Source of the DNA: Brucella cytisi
GTDB lineage: Bacteria; Pseudomonadota; Alphaproteobacteria; Rhizobiales; Rhizobiaceae
Assembly (NCBI GenBank): GCA_012103075.1
Contig: JAAVLQ010000002.1
Span: 1,195,001 to 1,259,000 of the forward strand
DNA: 64,000 nt
Direction: 5' to 3'
How positions within the stretch are numbered: position 1 is the first letter of the stretch; each line of letters starts with the position of its first letter. A program made the position numbers and the translations under genes. Of this stretch, positions 18,814 through 29,451 are shown in pieces. The notes below the pieces were generated by a model that was not told the DNA's origin, ran no database searches, and saw nothing but the letters and a program-made list of their open reading frames with translations.

Positions 18814-19710
18814 TCAGCTTTCCTCTGCTGCTTGCAGCAATTCCAGTGCGAGCTTACGCGCGCCCGCAGAAATGTCCGGATTGAAGACCAGCCAATAACC
18901 CTTGTCGCTCGTCTGCGACACCTCGCAAGCATGGACAAGCTGCCCGCGCTGCACGGCCCCGTCGATCAGCCCCGCCCAGCCAAGCGCCAGCCCCTGATCG
19001 GCAATGGCTGCCTCGATCACCAGATTATAGGTGTTGAAGACCAGCCCGTAATTGCCGTCCACGATGTCCTCACCGATAGCATCGAGCCATGACTGCCATG
19101 TGAACCAGCGATCACCCTGCAGCGTATCAAGATGCAGCAGTGAAGCGCTACCCAGCCGTTTCCCATCCGGAAACGGGCCATGCTCGGCAAGATAGGTTGG
19201 CGAACAGACTGGCACGACTTTTTCACCGATGAAGGCGATAGCGTCCTTCGGGAAATCCTCGCGACCGCCGAAAAGGACCGAAATATCCGCGTCACGCCGG
19301 TCGAGCGGCTGAAGCATGGATGATGCCGTGATGCGCACATCCACCTCCGGATGTTTCGGGCGAAATTGCGCGACACGCGGCATCAGCCAGAATGTCGCGA
19401 AGCCATAGTCGGTCGCGATCCGCAGTCCCGGCGCGCGCTGGCGACGTTTTATCTGCTGCACAGCCTCATCGATTCCATCAAGACCGGAGCGCACTGCTTC
19501 ATAAAGAATGCGGCCCTCGGGCAATATCTCGACACCACGGGCCCGTCGAGCGAACAATCCGACGCCCAGACGCTCCTCGATACGTTTTATTTGATAGCTG
19601 ACCGCCGGTTGCGTCATGCCGAGTTCACGCGCGGCAAGGGTCAGATTTTCCAATCGTCCCACCGCTTCGAAAACGCCAAGGCTGCCAAGGTCCCGGGATG
19701 GAGAAACCAT
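18814..19710 (-). CDS. LysR-family regulator, probable choline-sulfate utilisation factor
   Basis: Intact, 298 residues. The N-terminal helix-turn-helix (LTLAARELGMTQPAVSYQIKRIEERLG, about residues 23-49) and the GcvA-like effector domain are clear. It is divergently placed 119 bases from the choline-binding protein gene, followed by choline sulfatase. This is the arrangement of the regulator known from choline-sulfate loci, so it probably activates choX-betC in response to choline or choline sulfate. The intergenic region has several T-N11-A-like sites but no standout palindrome. Confidence 0.82.
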   Translation of the reverse strand: MVSPSRDLGSLGVFEAVGRLENLTLAARELGMTQPAVSYQIKRIEERLGVGLFARRARGVEILPEGRILYEAVRSGLDGIDEAVQQIKRRQRAPGLRIATDYGFATFWLMPRVAQFRPKHPEVDVRITASSMLQPLDRRDADISVLFGGREDFPKDAIAFIGEKVVPVCSPTYLAEHGPFPDGKRLGSASLLHLDTLQGDRWFTWQSWLDAIGEDIVDGNYGLVFNTYNLVIEAAIADQGLALGWAGLIDGAVQRGQLVHACEVSQTSDKGYWLVFNPDISAGARKLALELLQAAEES

Positions 19711-19829
19711 AAATTCTTTCTATAGCTTCGATAAAAAAATGAATGGGTTTTTCCTTAGCCTAAATGATGTTCTCCTTAAAGTAGGAACATAAGACATAAC
19801 TGGTCTTAATCTATAGGAGGGGTCACAAA

Positions 19830-20773
19830 ATGCGCTATTTGAAGATTGCGGCACTGGCGTTCACGGCACTGGCGGGACTTACAGGAGCGGCTTCTGCTGC
19901 CGATCCCGCCGCTTGCGAAACCATCCGGCTGTCCGATCCGGGTTGGACCGACATCACCTCCACCAACTCCGTCGCAAGCGTGCTGCTGGAAGGTCTCGGC
20001 TATAAGCCCGATGTAAAACCATGTCCGTGCCCATCGGCTATGAGGCGCTCAAGACTGGCAATCTTGACGTTTTCCTCGGCAACTGGATGCCCGCACAGCA
20101 GAAGTTCCGCGACGATCTCGACAAGGCGAAAGCCGCCGAAGTCATCGTGAAAAACCTCGAAGGGGCAAAGTTCACGCTGGCCGTGCCGGATTATGTGGCA
20201 AGCGAAGGCGTGAAGGACTTTGCCGACCTCGCCGCCCATGCGGACAAATTTGGCAAGGAAATCTACGGCATCGAGCCGGGTGCGCCTGCCAACCAGAACA
20301 TCCAGAAAATCATCGAGGACCAGAAGTTCAAGCTCGATGGCTGGAAGCTGGTGGAATCGAGCGAGCAGGCCATGCTCGCGCAGGTGGATCGCAAGAACAA
20401 GGATAAGGCATGGGTCGTGTTTCTGGCCCGGGCGCCGCACCCGATGAACAACAAGCTCAAGATAGAATATCTGGCGGGTGGCGATGACTATTTCGGCCCG
20501 AATTTCGGCGGCGCGGAAGTCTACACGCTTGGCCGCACCGGCTGGGCCGCGCAGTGCCCGAATGCCGCAACGTTCTTCAAGAACCTCACTTTCACTGTCG
20601 ATATCGAGAATGAGCTGATGGGCAAGATTCTCGATGAAGGTGCGGAAGGCCCTGCAGCCGCCAAGGAATGGCTGAAGGCGCATCCGGACCAGATCGACAA
20701 ATGGCTTGCGGGTGTTACCACATTCAAGGGCGAACCGGGCGCGGAAGCCGTCAAGGCAAACCTCGGTCTTTAA
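19830..20773 (+). CDS. choX: Choline ABC transporter substrate-binding protein (one frame break near 20018)
   Basis: About 314 residues. A Sec signal peptide ends at GAASAA; the mature part begins DPAACETIRLSDPGWTDITSTN, as in choline-binding ChoX of Sinorhizobium, and the later VPIGYEALKTGNLDVFLGNWMPAQQ region carries ligand-contact aromatics. One A is missing from the A-run at 20016-20019, breaking VKTMSVPIG. A strong AGGAGGGG ribosome site precedes the ATG. The permease and ATPase (choWV) are not in this window. Confidence 0.87.
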
Positions 20774-20796
20774 CCGAGAACAACACGCACTTTGCA

Positions 20797-20818
20797 GGCG
20801 GGCGTTTCAGCGCCCGCC
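20797..20818 (+). other. Stem-loop between choX and betC
   Basis: GGCGGGCG and CGCCCGCC form a perfect eight-base stem with the loop TTTCAG in the 81-base gap between the genes. There is no T-run, so it is more likely an mRNA-processing or partial attenuator hairpin that favours choX over betC than a full terminator. Confidence 0.55.
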
Positions 20819-20854
20819 GTTTCGCGTTCCCACACTTGCCAACGGTCCCGCACA

Positions 20855-22364
20855 ATGAAAAAGCCGAATATACTCATTCTCATGGTCGATCAGCTGAACG
20901 GCACGTTCTTTCCAGATGGCCCGGCCGAATTCCTGCATGTTCCCAATCTGAGAAAGCTTGCCGAACGTTCAGCACGTTTTGCCAACTGCTACACGGCAAG
21001 CCCGCTTTGCGCCCCGGCGCGTGCGTCGTTCATGTCGGGCCAGTTGCCGTTTCGAACTGGCGTCTATGACAATGCGGCGGAGTTTTCGTCTGAAATCCCA
21101 ACCTATGCGCATCACCTTCGCAACGCTGGCTACCAGACGGCGCTTTCCGGCAAGATGCATTTCGTCGGGCCGGATCAGTTGCACGGTTTCGAGCAGCGGC
21201 TCACCACCGACATCTACCCGGCGGATTTCGGCTGGACGCCGGATTATCGCAAGCCCGGTGAACGTATAGACTGGTGGTATCACAATCTCGGTTCGATCAC
21301 CGGAGCGGGTTCCGCCGAAATCACCAACCAGCTCGAATATGACGATGAAGTTGCCTATCAGGCCGAAGCAAGGCTTTATGATCTGGCGCGCGGCCACGAC
21401 GAGCGGCCATGGTGTCTGACGGTCAGTTTCACACATCCGCATGACCCTTACGTAGCGCGCAAGCGCTTCTTCGATCTTTATGCGGACATTCCCGAACTTG
21501 ATCCGAAGATCAGACCTCTGCCGGAGAGCGAAATCGATCCCCATACGGAACGCCTGTTGCGAGCCTGCAAGGCCGAGGACTACGATCTGACCCGCGAACA
21601 GGTTCGCACGGCACGGCAAGCCTATTTCGCCAATATCTCCTATGTGGATGACAAGATCGGCGCGCTGCTCGATGTGATCGAGCGTTGCGGCATGGCGAAT
21701 GACACGATCGTCGTCTTCACTTCCGATCACGGCGATATGCTTGGCGAACGCGGCTTGTGGTTCAAGATGAGCTTCTTCGATGGCTCCGCTCGCGTCCCGT
21801 TGATGATTGCGGCCCCGCAATTGCGGGCTGGCCGCGTGGATGCGCCCGTCTCGACGCTCGACGTTCTGCCGACACTGGCCGACCTTGCGGGCATCGACCT
21901 CAAGGGCATCATGCCGTGGACCGACGGCGTTTCACTGACTGGTGTTGCTTCAGGTTCCGCCGAACGCGGCGCGGTTCCAGTCGAATATGCAGCCGAAGGC
22001 ACCATCGCGCCGATGGTCTCGCTGCGGGATGGCGACTGGAAGCTCAACCTTTGCCGCGCCGACCCGCCACAATTGTTCAACCTTGCCGACGATCCCGACG
22101 AGCTGCGCAATCTGGCGGAACTGCCGGAATTCAAAACCGTTCTGGACGACCTTCTGGCCAAAGCTGAAAAACGCTGGAATCTGGAACGCTACGATGCCGA
22201 CGTCCGGGCCAGTCAGGCTCGTCGCCACGTCGTCTATCCGGCGTTGCGCAACGGCGCCTATTATCCATGGGACTACCAGCCGCTGCAAAGGCGTCCGAGA
22301 GCGCTATATGCGCAACCACATGGACCTGAACGTACTGGAAGAAAACCAGCGCTTTCCGCGCTGA
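20855..22364 (+). CDS. betC: Choline-sulfatase (one frame break near 22289)
   Basis: About 502 residues. KPNILILMVDQLNG (metal Asp) and the sulfatase nucleophile motif C-A-P-A-R at residues 52-56 (the Cys becomes formylglycine), followed by GKMHFVGPDQLHGFEQR, TSDHGDMLGERGLW and DGDWKLN identify choline-sulfatase, which yields choline and sulfate. An extra A near 22289 breaks the frame 25 codons before the end; removing it gives RERYMRNHMDLNVLEENQRFPR and a stop at 22364. The ATG is at 20855; a longer upstream reading is not supported. Confidence 0.9.
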
Positions 22365-22371
22365 TTAGCAA

Positions 22372-22394
22372 AAGCGGGGCCTCACAGCCCCGCT
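22372..22394. terminator. Terminator between convergent betC and VOC genes
   Basis: AGCGGGGC-CTCACA-GCCCCGCT, an eight-base stem eight bases after the betC stop. The flanking A and T runs are short. Confidence 0.6.
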
Positions 22395-22405
22395 TGTTCA
22401 AATTC

Positions 22406-23266
22406 TTACTGCTCGGAAAATTCCAGAACCGTGCCGCTGGCATTTTCCGGCAGCACGGCGATGCCCGCAGATGTCTTCGCGTGGGAAATTCCGTTGGCAT
22501 CGAGAACGATGCGCGCCTTGTCCAGCGAAGCGACCCGGATGCGCAGAACGGCGAAAGCCTTGCCCGGTGTCCGGGCAAAATCCACACCGGGATAGATTGC
22601 AGCGGCTTTCTCCTCACTCACAACCCATATGTCTGCCGAACGTGAGCCTGTCGAAACCTTCCAGCCACCATCCTGTGCCTCTGCCTCGCCATTGGCGTAC
22701 AGATGGGCAAAACCATTGGCAGCAGCTTCTGGATCGGATGAGATGGCAATAATGGCGGAAAGGCCATTTGCACCATTTGCATGTTCGATCAGTTCCGGCA
22801 GCCAGACCGTTTCGCGGGTCTTGTGCTGGCACATGAAGACCATACCTTGCGGCACTTCACTTTCCGCGAAAGACACCGTTTCAAAAGCCGCAACACCCTC
22901 GCCACCGCCCGGCAGTTCTACGGGACGCTGAAACGCGCCAACCTCGCCGGTCTTGATGCCAAGCATGTCCAGTTTCGCCTTGGCATCGCGCGCATTGTCG
23001 ATGCGGCAGGCAATGGCATGGAGTCCTTCGCCCTGCGCTGCCAGCTTCTCACGCTGATGCAGATTGCCCGGCGTCTCGGCGACGATGCCGAGCAGCTCGA
23101 AATAATCCTCCGGAAACATGATGGTGTAGTTGCCAGTGCCCTTTTCCTTGCTGTGGAGGCCACGTGGGCTCAGCGTAAATCCGAAACGGCGATATTGTTC
23201 GGCACTTTTCTCCAGATCGCCGACCAGCAGGAAAATATGATCGACGCCTTTGACCGGATGAGACAT
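22406..23266 (-). CDS. VOC (glyoxalase/bleomycin-resistance) superfamily protein
   Basis: Intact, 286 residues in two paired modules. The first begins VKGVDHIFLLVGDLEKSAEQYRRFGF, the typical N-terminal beta strand with a metal His; the second ends with VLEFSEQ, typical of the Glu-bearing last strand. The closest kind is the glyoxalase-like 3 domain group, of unknown substrate. It converges on betC and is followed on its own upstream side by a dehydrogenase gene, with which it may form an operon (spacing 15 bases). Confidence 0.83.
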   Translation of the reverse strand: MSHPVKGVDHIFLLVGDLEKSAEQYRRFGFTLSPRGLHSKEKGTGNYTIMFPEDYFELLGIVAETPGNLHQREKLAAQGEGLHAIACRIDNARDAKAKLDMLGIKTGEVGAFQRPVELPGGGEGVAAFETVSFAESEVPQGMVFMCQHKTRETVWLPELIEHANGANGLSAIIAISSDPEAAANGFAHLYANGEAEAQDGGWKVSTGSRSADIWVVSEEKAAAIYPGVDFARTPGKAFAVLRIRVASLDKARIVLDANGISHAKTSAGIAVLPENASGTVLEFSEQ

Positions 23267-23281
23267 ACAAAACTTCCTTTT

Positions 23282-24039
23282 CTATTTCTTGGTCGGAGCC
23301 AGAACGATCTCGTGGATCGTAACCTTGGGATTCATATTGGCAACATAGAGCGCGGTGTCAGCCATATCCTCGGGCTGGATGACATCATCCATGCGGGAGA
23401 GATCGAAGCCCGGACGACGCGCCAGAAGCGGCGTCGCCACCTCACCGGGACACAGCACTGTCGACCGGATGCCGTTCGGCCCTTCCTGCGCATTCAGGCT
23501 GGCGCTCAAATCGTTGAGCGCATGTTTGGACCGCACCATAGGGGACGCCGCCGCCGGGCGATGAAAACCGCCCTGCCGGGACGATGTGTGGATCATCAAC
23601 CCACCACCCTGCGCGCGCATGGGCGTCAAAGCAGCGGCAATCACATTGATTGCACCCTTGATGTTGATGTCGATGACATCGTCCCATGAATCGAAATCAA
23701 TATCCGCCCAGCTACGGCGCGGAATATTGAGACCGGCATTGTTGCAGAGCACATCAAGACGACCTGCCCATTCGACGATAGCTCCGGCAGTAGCGGCAAC
23801 CGCCTCCCGGTCGAGAACATCCGCCGGAAATATCTGCGCCTCGCCACCATTGGAGACGATCTCCTCGGCAATCGCTGCAAGTGCATCCGCCTTGCGGCCC
23901 GTCAGCGCGACGCGCCAGCCTTCACGCGCGAACCGTCGTGCCATGGCAGCGCCGATGCCGGACCCGGCGCCGGTGATCCAGACCGCGCCGCGCTCGTTTT
24001 TGCCCGAGTTTGCATTCTGCTCGGGGAATTTTGGCTCAT
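23282..24039 (-). CDS. Short-chain dehydrogenase/reductase (one frame break near 24028)
   Basis: About 252 residues. The cofactor motif TGAGSGIGAAMARRFA, NNAGLN, and catalytic Ser (SSRQGG) are present. The catalytic Tyr-x-x-x-Lys region reads VRSKHALNDLSASL: the usual YxxSK position is changed (PMVRSKHAL), so Tyr may be absent or the substrate unusual. One missing A in the AAAA run near 24028 hides the N-terminus; the restored start is MSQKFPEQNANSGKNERG. Its TGA is followed 15 bases later by the VOC gene. Confidence 0.78.
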
Positions 24040-24126
24040 CAACAAACTCCGTCGTAGAAAATCGACATTTATTAACGCAGGCTGGTCGAGAAATTTTACC
24101 AATTTTGCCCGCGATATTAGTTTATC

Positions 24127-24154
24127 TTGACATTATCGCCACGGATTCTAGCAT
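24127..24154 (+). promoter_or_regulatory. Possible promoter for the peptide-transporter operon
   Basis: TTGACA at 24127-24132 and TAGCAT at 24149-24154 with a 16-base spacer, 133 bases upstream of the binding-protein start. The fit is moderate. Confidence 0.35.
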
Positions 24155-24286
24155 ATCAATGCTTGCATACAATAAAGACCCTCTGAGGTGGCATTTCGTT
24201 GCGATTTCAGGGGCTTGAACAATATTGGGACGTGCGGGAAAAGAGGCTGGAAAGCCCTCCCTCAACGTCCTTCAGGGGAACAGAGA

Positions 24287-25873
24287 ATGCATATCAGAAA
24301 AGCTGGCCTTGGCCTGTTTCTAGCGGCGTTTTCGCTTGCGACGGCGTCTTCGCACGCCGAAGAAGTGAAGCGCGGCGGCACCGTCATCGTCCATATGAAC
24401 ACCGAGCAGGGTGTGCTTAACCCTGCGCTGCGCGCCTCCACCGGCGTCTATCAAATCACCGGCCGCATCATGGAACCGCTGATCGACCGCACTTATGAGG
24501 GCTACGTGCCGGTTCTGGCGACCAGCTGGTCTTCCTCGGAAGACGGCAAGGCTATCACCTTCAAGCTGCGCGAGAATGTGCGCTGGCATGACGGCCAGCC
24601 CTTCACCTGCGATGACGTTTCGTACAGCGCGATGAACCTCTGGAAGAAGCTGCTCAACTATTCGACCACGCTTCAGGCCAATCTCGAAGCCGTCGATTGC
24701 ACCGATCCGCACACGGCAGTGTTCCGCTATTCCAAGCCGATGCCGCTGGAGCTGCTCGTCGCCGCCATGCCTGATCTCGGTCATCCGGTGCCGAAGCATC
24801 TTTATGAAGGCACGGATATTCTCAAGAACAAGTACAACGCCGCACCGGTCGGCACGGGACCGTTCAAGTTCGTTGAATATGAGCGCGGCCAGCACATCAT
24901 TGCCGAGCGCAACGACGATTACTGGCGTGGCAAGGAATATCCTTATCTCGACCGCATCGTCTGGCGTTTCATGCCGGACAAGGCCGCTGCTGCCGCAGCG
25001 CTTGAAGCCGGTGAAATGATGGAAACCGCCTTCAACGGTATTTCCATGTCGGATACCGAGCGCCTCCAGAAGGATGGCCGCTTTGACACCGGCACCAAGG
25101 GTTTCGAAAACAACGTTGCCCACTCGACCATCGAGTTCAATCTGCGCAATCCGATCCTTGCCAATCTGAAGGTTCGCCGGGCGATCTATCACGCGCTCGA
25201 TATCGACTTTGCGATCAAGACGATCATGCGCGGCTATGCCAAGCCGGGCCGTGGCCCGATCCCAAGCGCCGGCGGCGCCAATTACACAGATCAGGTCCAA
25301 ACCTACCCGTATGATGTTGAAAAGGCGAAGAAACTGCTCGACGAAGCCGGTTATCCGGCTGGCCCCGACGGCATCCGCTTCAAGCTGCGTCATCGCCCGG
25401 CACCATGGGGTGAATATACGCAGCTCTGGGCCGAATATTATGCTCAGGCGATGAAGGAAGTCGGTATCGACGTCCAGATCCTGACCAACGATGCGCCGGG
25501 CTTTCTGAACGGTGTCTATCGTGACCATGACTTCGACACGGCAAGCGGCTGGCACCAGTTCCGCTCCGATCCGGCTGTTTCCACCACCGTCTGGCTGCGC
25601 TCCGGCGCTCCGGTCGGCACCGCATGGTCCAACCAGTTCGACTACAAATCGGACGAAATGGACAACCTGATCGACAAGGCCGCGAGCGAGCTCGACCCGG
25701 CCAAGCGCGCCGATCTTTATCACCAGATCCAGCAGCTTGAGATGAAAGACCTGCCGGTCATCTTCGCCATCGAACATCCGTTCGTCGGCGTGACCAATAA
25801 GGTCTTGAAGAACCACCACAACACGCCGCGCTGGGATTCCTCCAGCTGGTACGATCTGTGGATCGATCAATAA
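24287..25873 (+). CDS. Peptide/amino-acid-type ABC transporter substrate-binding protein
   Basis: Intact, 528 residues, family 5 extracellular solute-binding (DppA/OppA-like). A Sec signal peptide (MHIRKAGLGLFLAAFSLATASSHA) is followed by a mature part with GGTVIVHM, LNPALRASTGVYQITGR and WHDGQPFTCDDV. The ATG at 24287 has AGGGGA upstream. Such proteins bind oligopeptides, opines or related compounds. Followed by permease and ATPase genes, and further downstream by genes for amino-acid-like catabolism. Confidence 0.9.
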   Translation: MHIRKAGLGLFLAAFSLATASSHAEEVKRGGTVIVHMNTEQGVLNPALRASTGVYQITGRIMEPLIDRTYEGYVPVLATSWSSSEDGKAITFKLRENVRWHDGQPFTCDDVSYSAMNLWKKLLNYSTTLQANLEAVDCTDPHTAVFRYSKPMPLELLVAAMPDLGHPVPKHLYEGTDILKNKYNAAPVGTGPFKFVEYERGQHIIAERNDDYWRGKEYPYLDRIVWRFMPDKAAAAAALEAGEMMETAFNGISMSDTERLQKDGRFDTGTKGFENNVAHSTIEFNLRNPILANLKVRRAIYHALDIDFAIKTIMRGYAKPGRGPIPSAGGANYTDQVQTYPYDVEKAKKLLDEAGYPAGPDGIRFKLRHRPAPWGEYTQLWAEYYAQAMKEVGIDVQILTNDAPGFLNGVYRDHDFDTASGWHQFRSDPAVSTTVWLRSGAPVGTAWSNQFDYKSDEMDNLIDKAASELDPAKRADLYHQIQQLEMKDLPVIFAIEHPFVGVTNKVLKNHHNTPRWDSSSWYDLWIDQ

Positions 25874-25881
25874 ACAATACC

Positions 25882-25909
25882 AACCGCTGCCGGTCATCCG
25901 GCAGCGGTT
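25882..25909 (+). other. Twelve-base perfect stem-loop after the binding-protein gene
   Basis: AACCGCTGCCGG and CCGGCAGCGGTT separated by TCAT, eight bases after the stop. It lies before the permease gene and has no T-run. Hairpins in this position often stabilise the binding-protein mRNA so that it is made in excess. Confidence 0.7.
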
Positions 25910-25957
25910 CCCCAGTTTTATGAATGCTGAAATGAATATCTTGCAGGATAACCCGCA

Positions 25958-26943
25958 ATGCCCCTGCCCCCGATCCTGACTTTTGCGCTGCGGCGCATCT
26001 TTTGCAGGCGATCCCCGTCATTCTTCTCATCATCTGATCGGGTCATTCCTGCTGATCAAGCTTGCCCCCGGCGATACGGTGGACGCGCTTGTTGGCGACA
26101 TGGGCGGCGCAGACCCGCAATTCGTCGCCAATCTGCGCGCCGAATACGGCCTCGACCAGCCGGTCTGGACGCAGTTGTGGATCTACATGACCAAGCTGGC
26201 ACAGTTCGATTTCGGCTGGTCCTATGTCTACGAACAGCCGGTGCTGGACGTACTGATGGCCCGTCTCGTGCCGACGCTCCTGCTCATGGTTTCCTCGCTT
26301 TCGGTGGCCTTCATTTTCGGCATTGCGCTCGGAGCTTTCGCCGCGCGGCGCGCTTATTCGCTGACCGACAATGCGATTTCCACGCTTGGCCTTGTCTTCT
26401 ATGCAATGCCGAGCTTCTTTCTCAGCCTCATCTTGATGTTCATCTTTTCCGTCAAGCTCGGCTGGCTGCCGGTCGGTGGCTACAAGACGATTGCCGGTTT
26501 CTATACCGGCTGGAAGAATGTTTGGGATATTGCCTGCACCTCGTCATGCCGACGACGGCGCTTTCGCTCATCTATCTCGCCTTCTACATGCGCCTGATGC
26601 GCACCAGCGTGCTGGAAGTGGCCGACCTTGATTATGTTCGCACCGCACGCGCCAAGGGTGCAAGCGGTGCAAGGCTGATGTTCCATCACATCATGCGTAA
26701 CGCATTCCTGCCTGTCGTTACGCTGCTCGGACTGCAATTCTCGACTGTGCTTGGCGGCTCGGTCGTGATCGAGACAATCTTTTCGCTACCCGGCCTCGGC
26801 CAACTTGCCTACACCTCCGTTATCAAGCGCGACCTCAACACGCTGATGGGCATCATCTTCCTGTGCTCGGTGCTGGTGGTGATCGTGAATTTCATCACCG
26901 ATCTCATCTATGCGCGGCTTGATTCGGGATCGAACTGTCATGA
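25958..26943 (+). CDS. ABC permease, DppB-like (three or more frame breaks)
   Basis: About 328 residues once joined. It begins MPLPPILTFALRR, has the first periplasmic loop with LAPGDTVDALVGDMGGADPQFVANLRAEYGLDQP, typical of DppB proteins, and the EAA-type loop YVRTARAKGASGARLMFHHIMRNAFLPV. Frame breaks lie near 26010, 26535 and 26923. Correcting the last gives a TGA at 26941-26943 that overlaps the next ATG by four bases. It pairs with the following DppC-like protein. Confidence 0.85.
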
Positions 26944-27815
26944 CTTCACAGGAACTCTCCCTCACCCGCCCGCAGGTCTCGCGCGCAAAAATTCTGTGGC
27001 AGCGCTTCAGCCGCAACCGCGCCGCCGTACTGGGCCTTATCCTCTTCATCGCCGTGGTCCTGATTGCGCTGCTGGCCGATGTCATTGCGCCCGGCGACCC
27101 GCTACGGCGCGTAGGCGATCCGCTCGTCTGGCCATTCGTCAATGCTGCAACGCCGCTTGGTACCGACCAGCTTGGGCGCGATATCATGGCAGGCATCGTC
27201 CATGGCGCGCGCATTTCGCTTCTGATCGGCGTGGTCGCCACCCTGATTTCTATCGTGATCGGCATCATCATCGGCGCTCTTGCCGGCTATTATGGCGGCT
27301 GGGTGGATGACGTTCTGATGCGCATCACCGAAGCCTTCCAGACCGTTCCAAGCTTCGTACTGCTTCTGACACTGGTGGCAATCTTCGGGTCATCGATCGA
27401 AAACATCATCATCTGCATCGGCATCGTGTCATGGACCGCGCCTGCCCGCATGGTGCGCGCCGAATTTCTGGCGCTGCGCAAGCGCGAATTCATCGATGCT
27501 GCGCGTAATCTCGGTGTTGGCAATGCCTCGATCATCTTCCGCGAAATCCTGCCGAATGCCCTTCCGCCGGTGATCGTCTTCGCATCGGTGGTGATGGCCA
27601 CCTCCATCCTGATGGAAAGCGCTCTCGCCTTCCTTGGTCTCGGCGATCCGAACTATGCAAGCTGGGGCAACATGATCGGCGGGGGTCGCGCCGTGCTGCG
27701 CACCGACTGGTTCTGCTCGGTCATTCCCGGCATCGCCATTCTGCTCACCGTTCTTTCCTTCAGCCTGCTCGGCGAAGGCCTGAACGACGCGCTTAATCCG
27801 AGGCAGAAGAAATAA
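26940..27815 (+). CDS. ABC permease, DppC-like
   Basis: Intact, 291 residues. After RAKILWQRFSRNRAAVLGLIL comes the first helix; the loop LGTDQLGRDIMAGIVHGARISL is the family signature, and FIDAARNLGVGNASIIFREILPNALPP is the ATPase-docking EAA loop. It ends with EGLNDALNPRQKK. The ATG overlaps the DppB stop and its TAA overlaps the ATPase ATG, indicating tight coupling. Confidence 0.92.
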   Translation: MTSQELSLTRPQVSRAKILWQRFSRNRAAVLGLILFIAVVLIALLADVIAPGDPLRRVGDPLVWPFVNAATPLGTDQLGRDIMAGIVHGARISLLIGVVATLISIVIGIIIGALAGYYGGWVDDVLMRITEAFQTVPSFVLLLTLVAIFGSSIENIIICIGIVSWTAPARMVRAEFLALRKREFIDAARNLGVGNASIIFREILPNALPPVIVFASVVMATSILMESALAFLGLGDPNYASWGNMIGGGRAVLRTDWFCSVIPGIAILLTVLSFSLLGEGLNDALNPRQKK

Positions 27816-29451
27816 TGACCGCTGCACCCGTTCTCGAAATCAGAAACCTGCAGATCGCGCTGCCAAAGGGCGCCGACCGCCCTTACGCCCTACAGGACCT
27901 GACACTGACCATCAACCCCGGTGAAATCGTCTGCCTCGTCGGCGAAAGCGGCTCCGGCAAATCGCTTTCGGCAGGCGCAATCATGCGCCTTCTGCCGGAA
28001 CCGCATGTGCGCGTGACCAATGGCATAATCAGACTGGAAGGCACCGATCTCTATTCGCTCAGCGAAACCGATATGAAGAAGCTGCGCGGCGACCGCATCG
28101 GCATGATCTTTCAGGAGCCGATGACCGCACTCAACCCGCAGAAGACGGTTGGCTGGCAGATCGATGAAGTGTTGCGCCTGCACATGAAGCTCGGTCGCAA
28201 GAAACGTCGCGCCGCCGTGCTCGATATGCTGGCGGAAGTGAAAATTCCGGACCCGGGATCCGCCTATAACGCCTACCCGCACCAGATTTCGGGCGGACAG
28301 CGCCAGCGTGTCATGATCGCCATGGCGCTGATCCTGAAACCGCGCCTCATCATCGCCGACGAACCGACCACCGCGCTCGACGTGACCACGCAGGCACAAA
28401 TCCTGAAACTGATCCGCGACCTGCAACGCGAACACAATACCGGCATCCTGTTCATCACGCACGACTTCGGCGTGGTGGCGGAAATTGCCGACCGCGTTGC
28501 CGTTCTGCGGCTTGGCGAACTGGTCGAGGAAGGCCCGGCAAACGACGTGCTGAACCATCCGCAGCACCCATATACCAAGGCGCTGATTGCATCGGTTCCA
28601 GCTCTCACTCCGCCCGAACCGAAGCCATCTGTGGACGCTCAGCCGATCATTCTCAAGGCGAGCGCTTTACGCAAAACCTTCAAGGCGCGCGGCGGCTTGC
28701 TCACCGGCAAAAGAAGTGCCGTTCCTGCCGTGAAGGACCTTTCGTTTGAACTACGTCAGGGTGAAACGCTTGGCGTCGTGGGCGAAAGCGGGTCGGGCAA
28801 GACAACCGTTTCGCGCATCGTCACCCGTCTGCTTGAAGCCGATAGCGGCAAGGTCGATGTGAATGGCAAAGATTTTCTGAGCGCCAGTCCGCGTGAAGTG
28901 CGGGCCATGCGCAAGGACATCCAGATGGTCTTTCAGGACCCGATGGCCTCGCTCAACCCGCGCCGCCGCGTCGTGGACCTGATCGCACAGGGGCCAATCG
29001 TCCATGGCGTACCGAAGGCAGAGGCGCACGCAAGGCCCGCGGGTTGCTGGAGCTGGTAGAGCTTTCGCCCGCTGCCGCCGACCGATTTCCGCATGAATTT
29101 TCGGGCGGGCAGCGGCAGCGCATCGGCATCGCCCGTGCGCTGGCGCTGGAACCTCGCATCATCGTCGCCGACGAACCGGTCTCCGCGCTCGATGTCTCCG
29201 TACAGGCTCAGGTGTTGCGGCTTCTGGCCGACCTCCGCGAACGGCTCAATCTGTCGCTTCTTTTCGTAACGCATGATCTGCGCGTCGCGGCCCAGCTTTG
29301 CGATCGCATCATCGTCATGTCGAAGGGAGAGATCGCCGAAGCAGGTCCGACGGCTGAGGTCTTCGCTAATCCGCAACATCAATATACACAGCGCCTCCTT
29401 GCCTCCATTCCCGGCAAGGGCTGGACGCCTCCTCGTTTGGAAAATGCGTGA
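27815..29451 (+). CDS. ABC ATPase with two nucleotide-binding domains, DppD-DppF fusion (one frame break near 29030)
   Basis: About 545 residues, one gene carrying both ATPases, as in GsiA/YejF-type systems. The first domain has [41 protein letters not shown]; the second has [40 protein letters not shown]. Each is followed by an oligopeptide/dipeptide-transporter C-terminal region. A missing A near 29030 breaks the frame; restored, it reads [12 protein letters not shown]. The stop is overlapped by the oxidoreductase start. Confidence 0.9.

Noticed and set aside
22365..22645. Extension of choline-sulfatase beyond 22364
   Set aside because: It is the product of the frame break near 22289; the true C-terminus is in the next frame and stops at 22364, before a terminator.
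24320..25897. Long open reading frame antisense to the binding-protein gene
   Set aside because: No ribosome site and no recognisable domain; the plus-strand gene explains the codon pattern.
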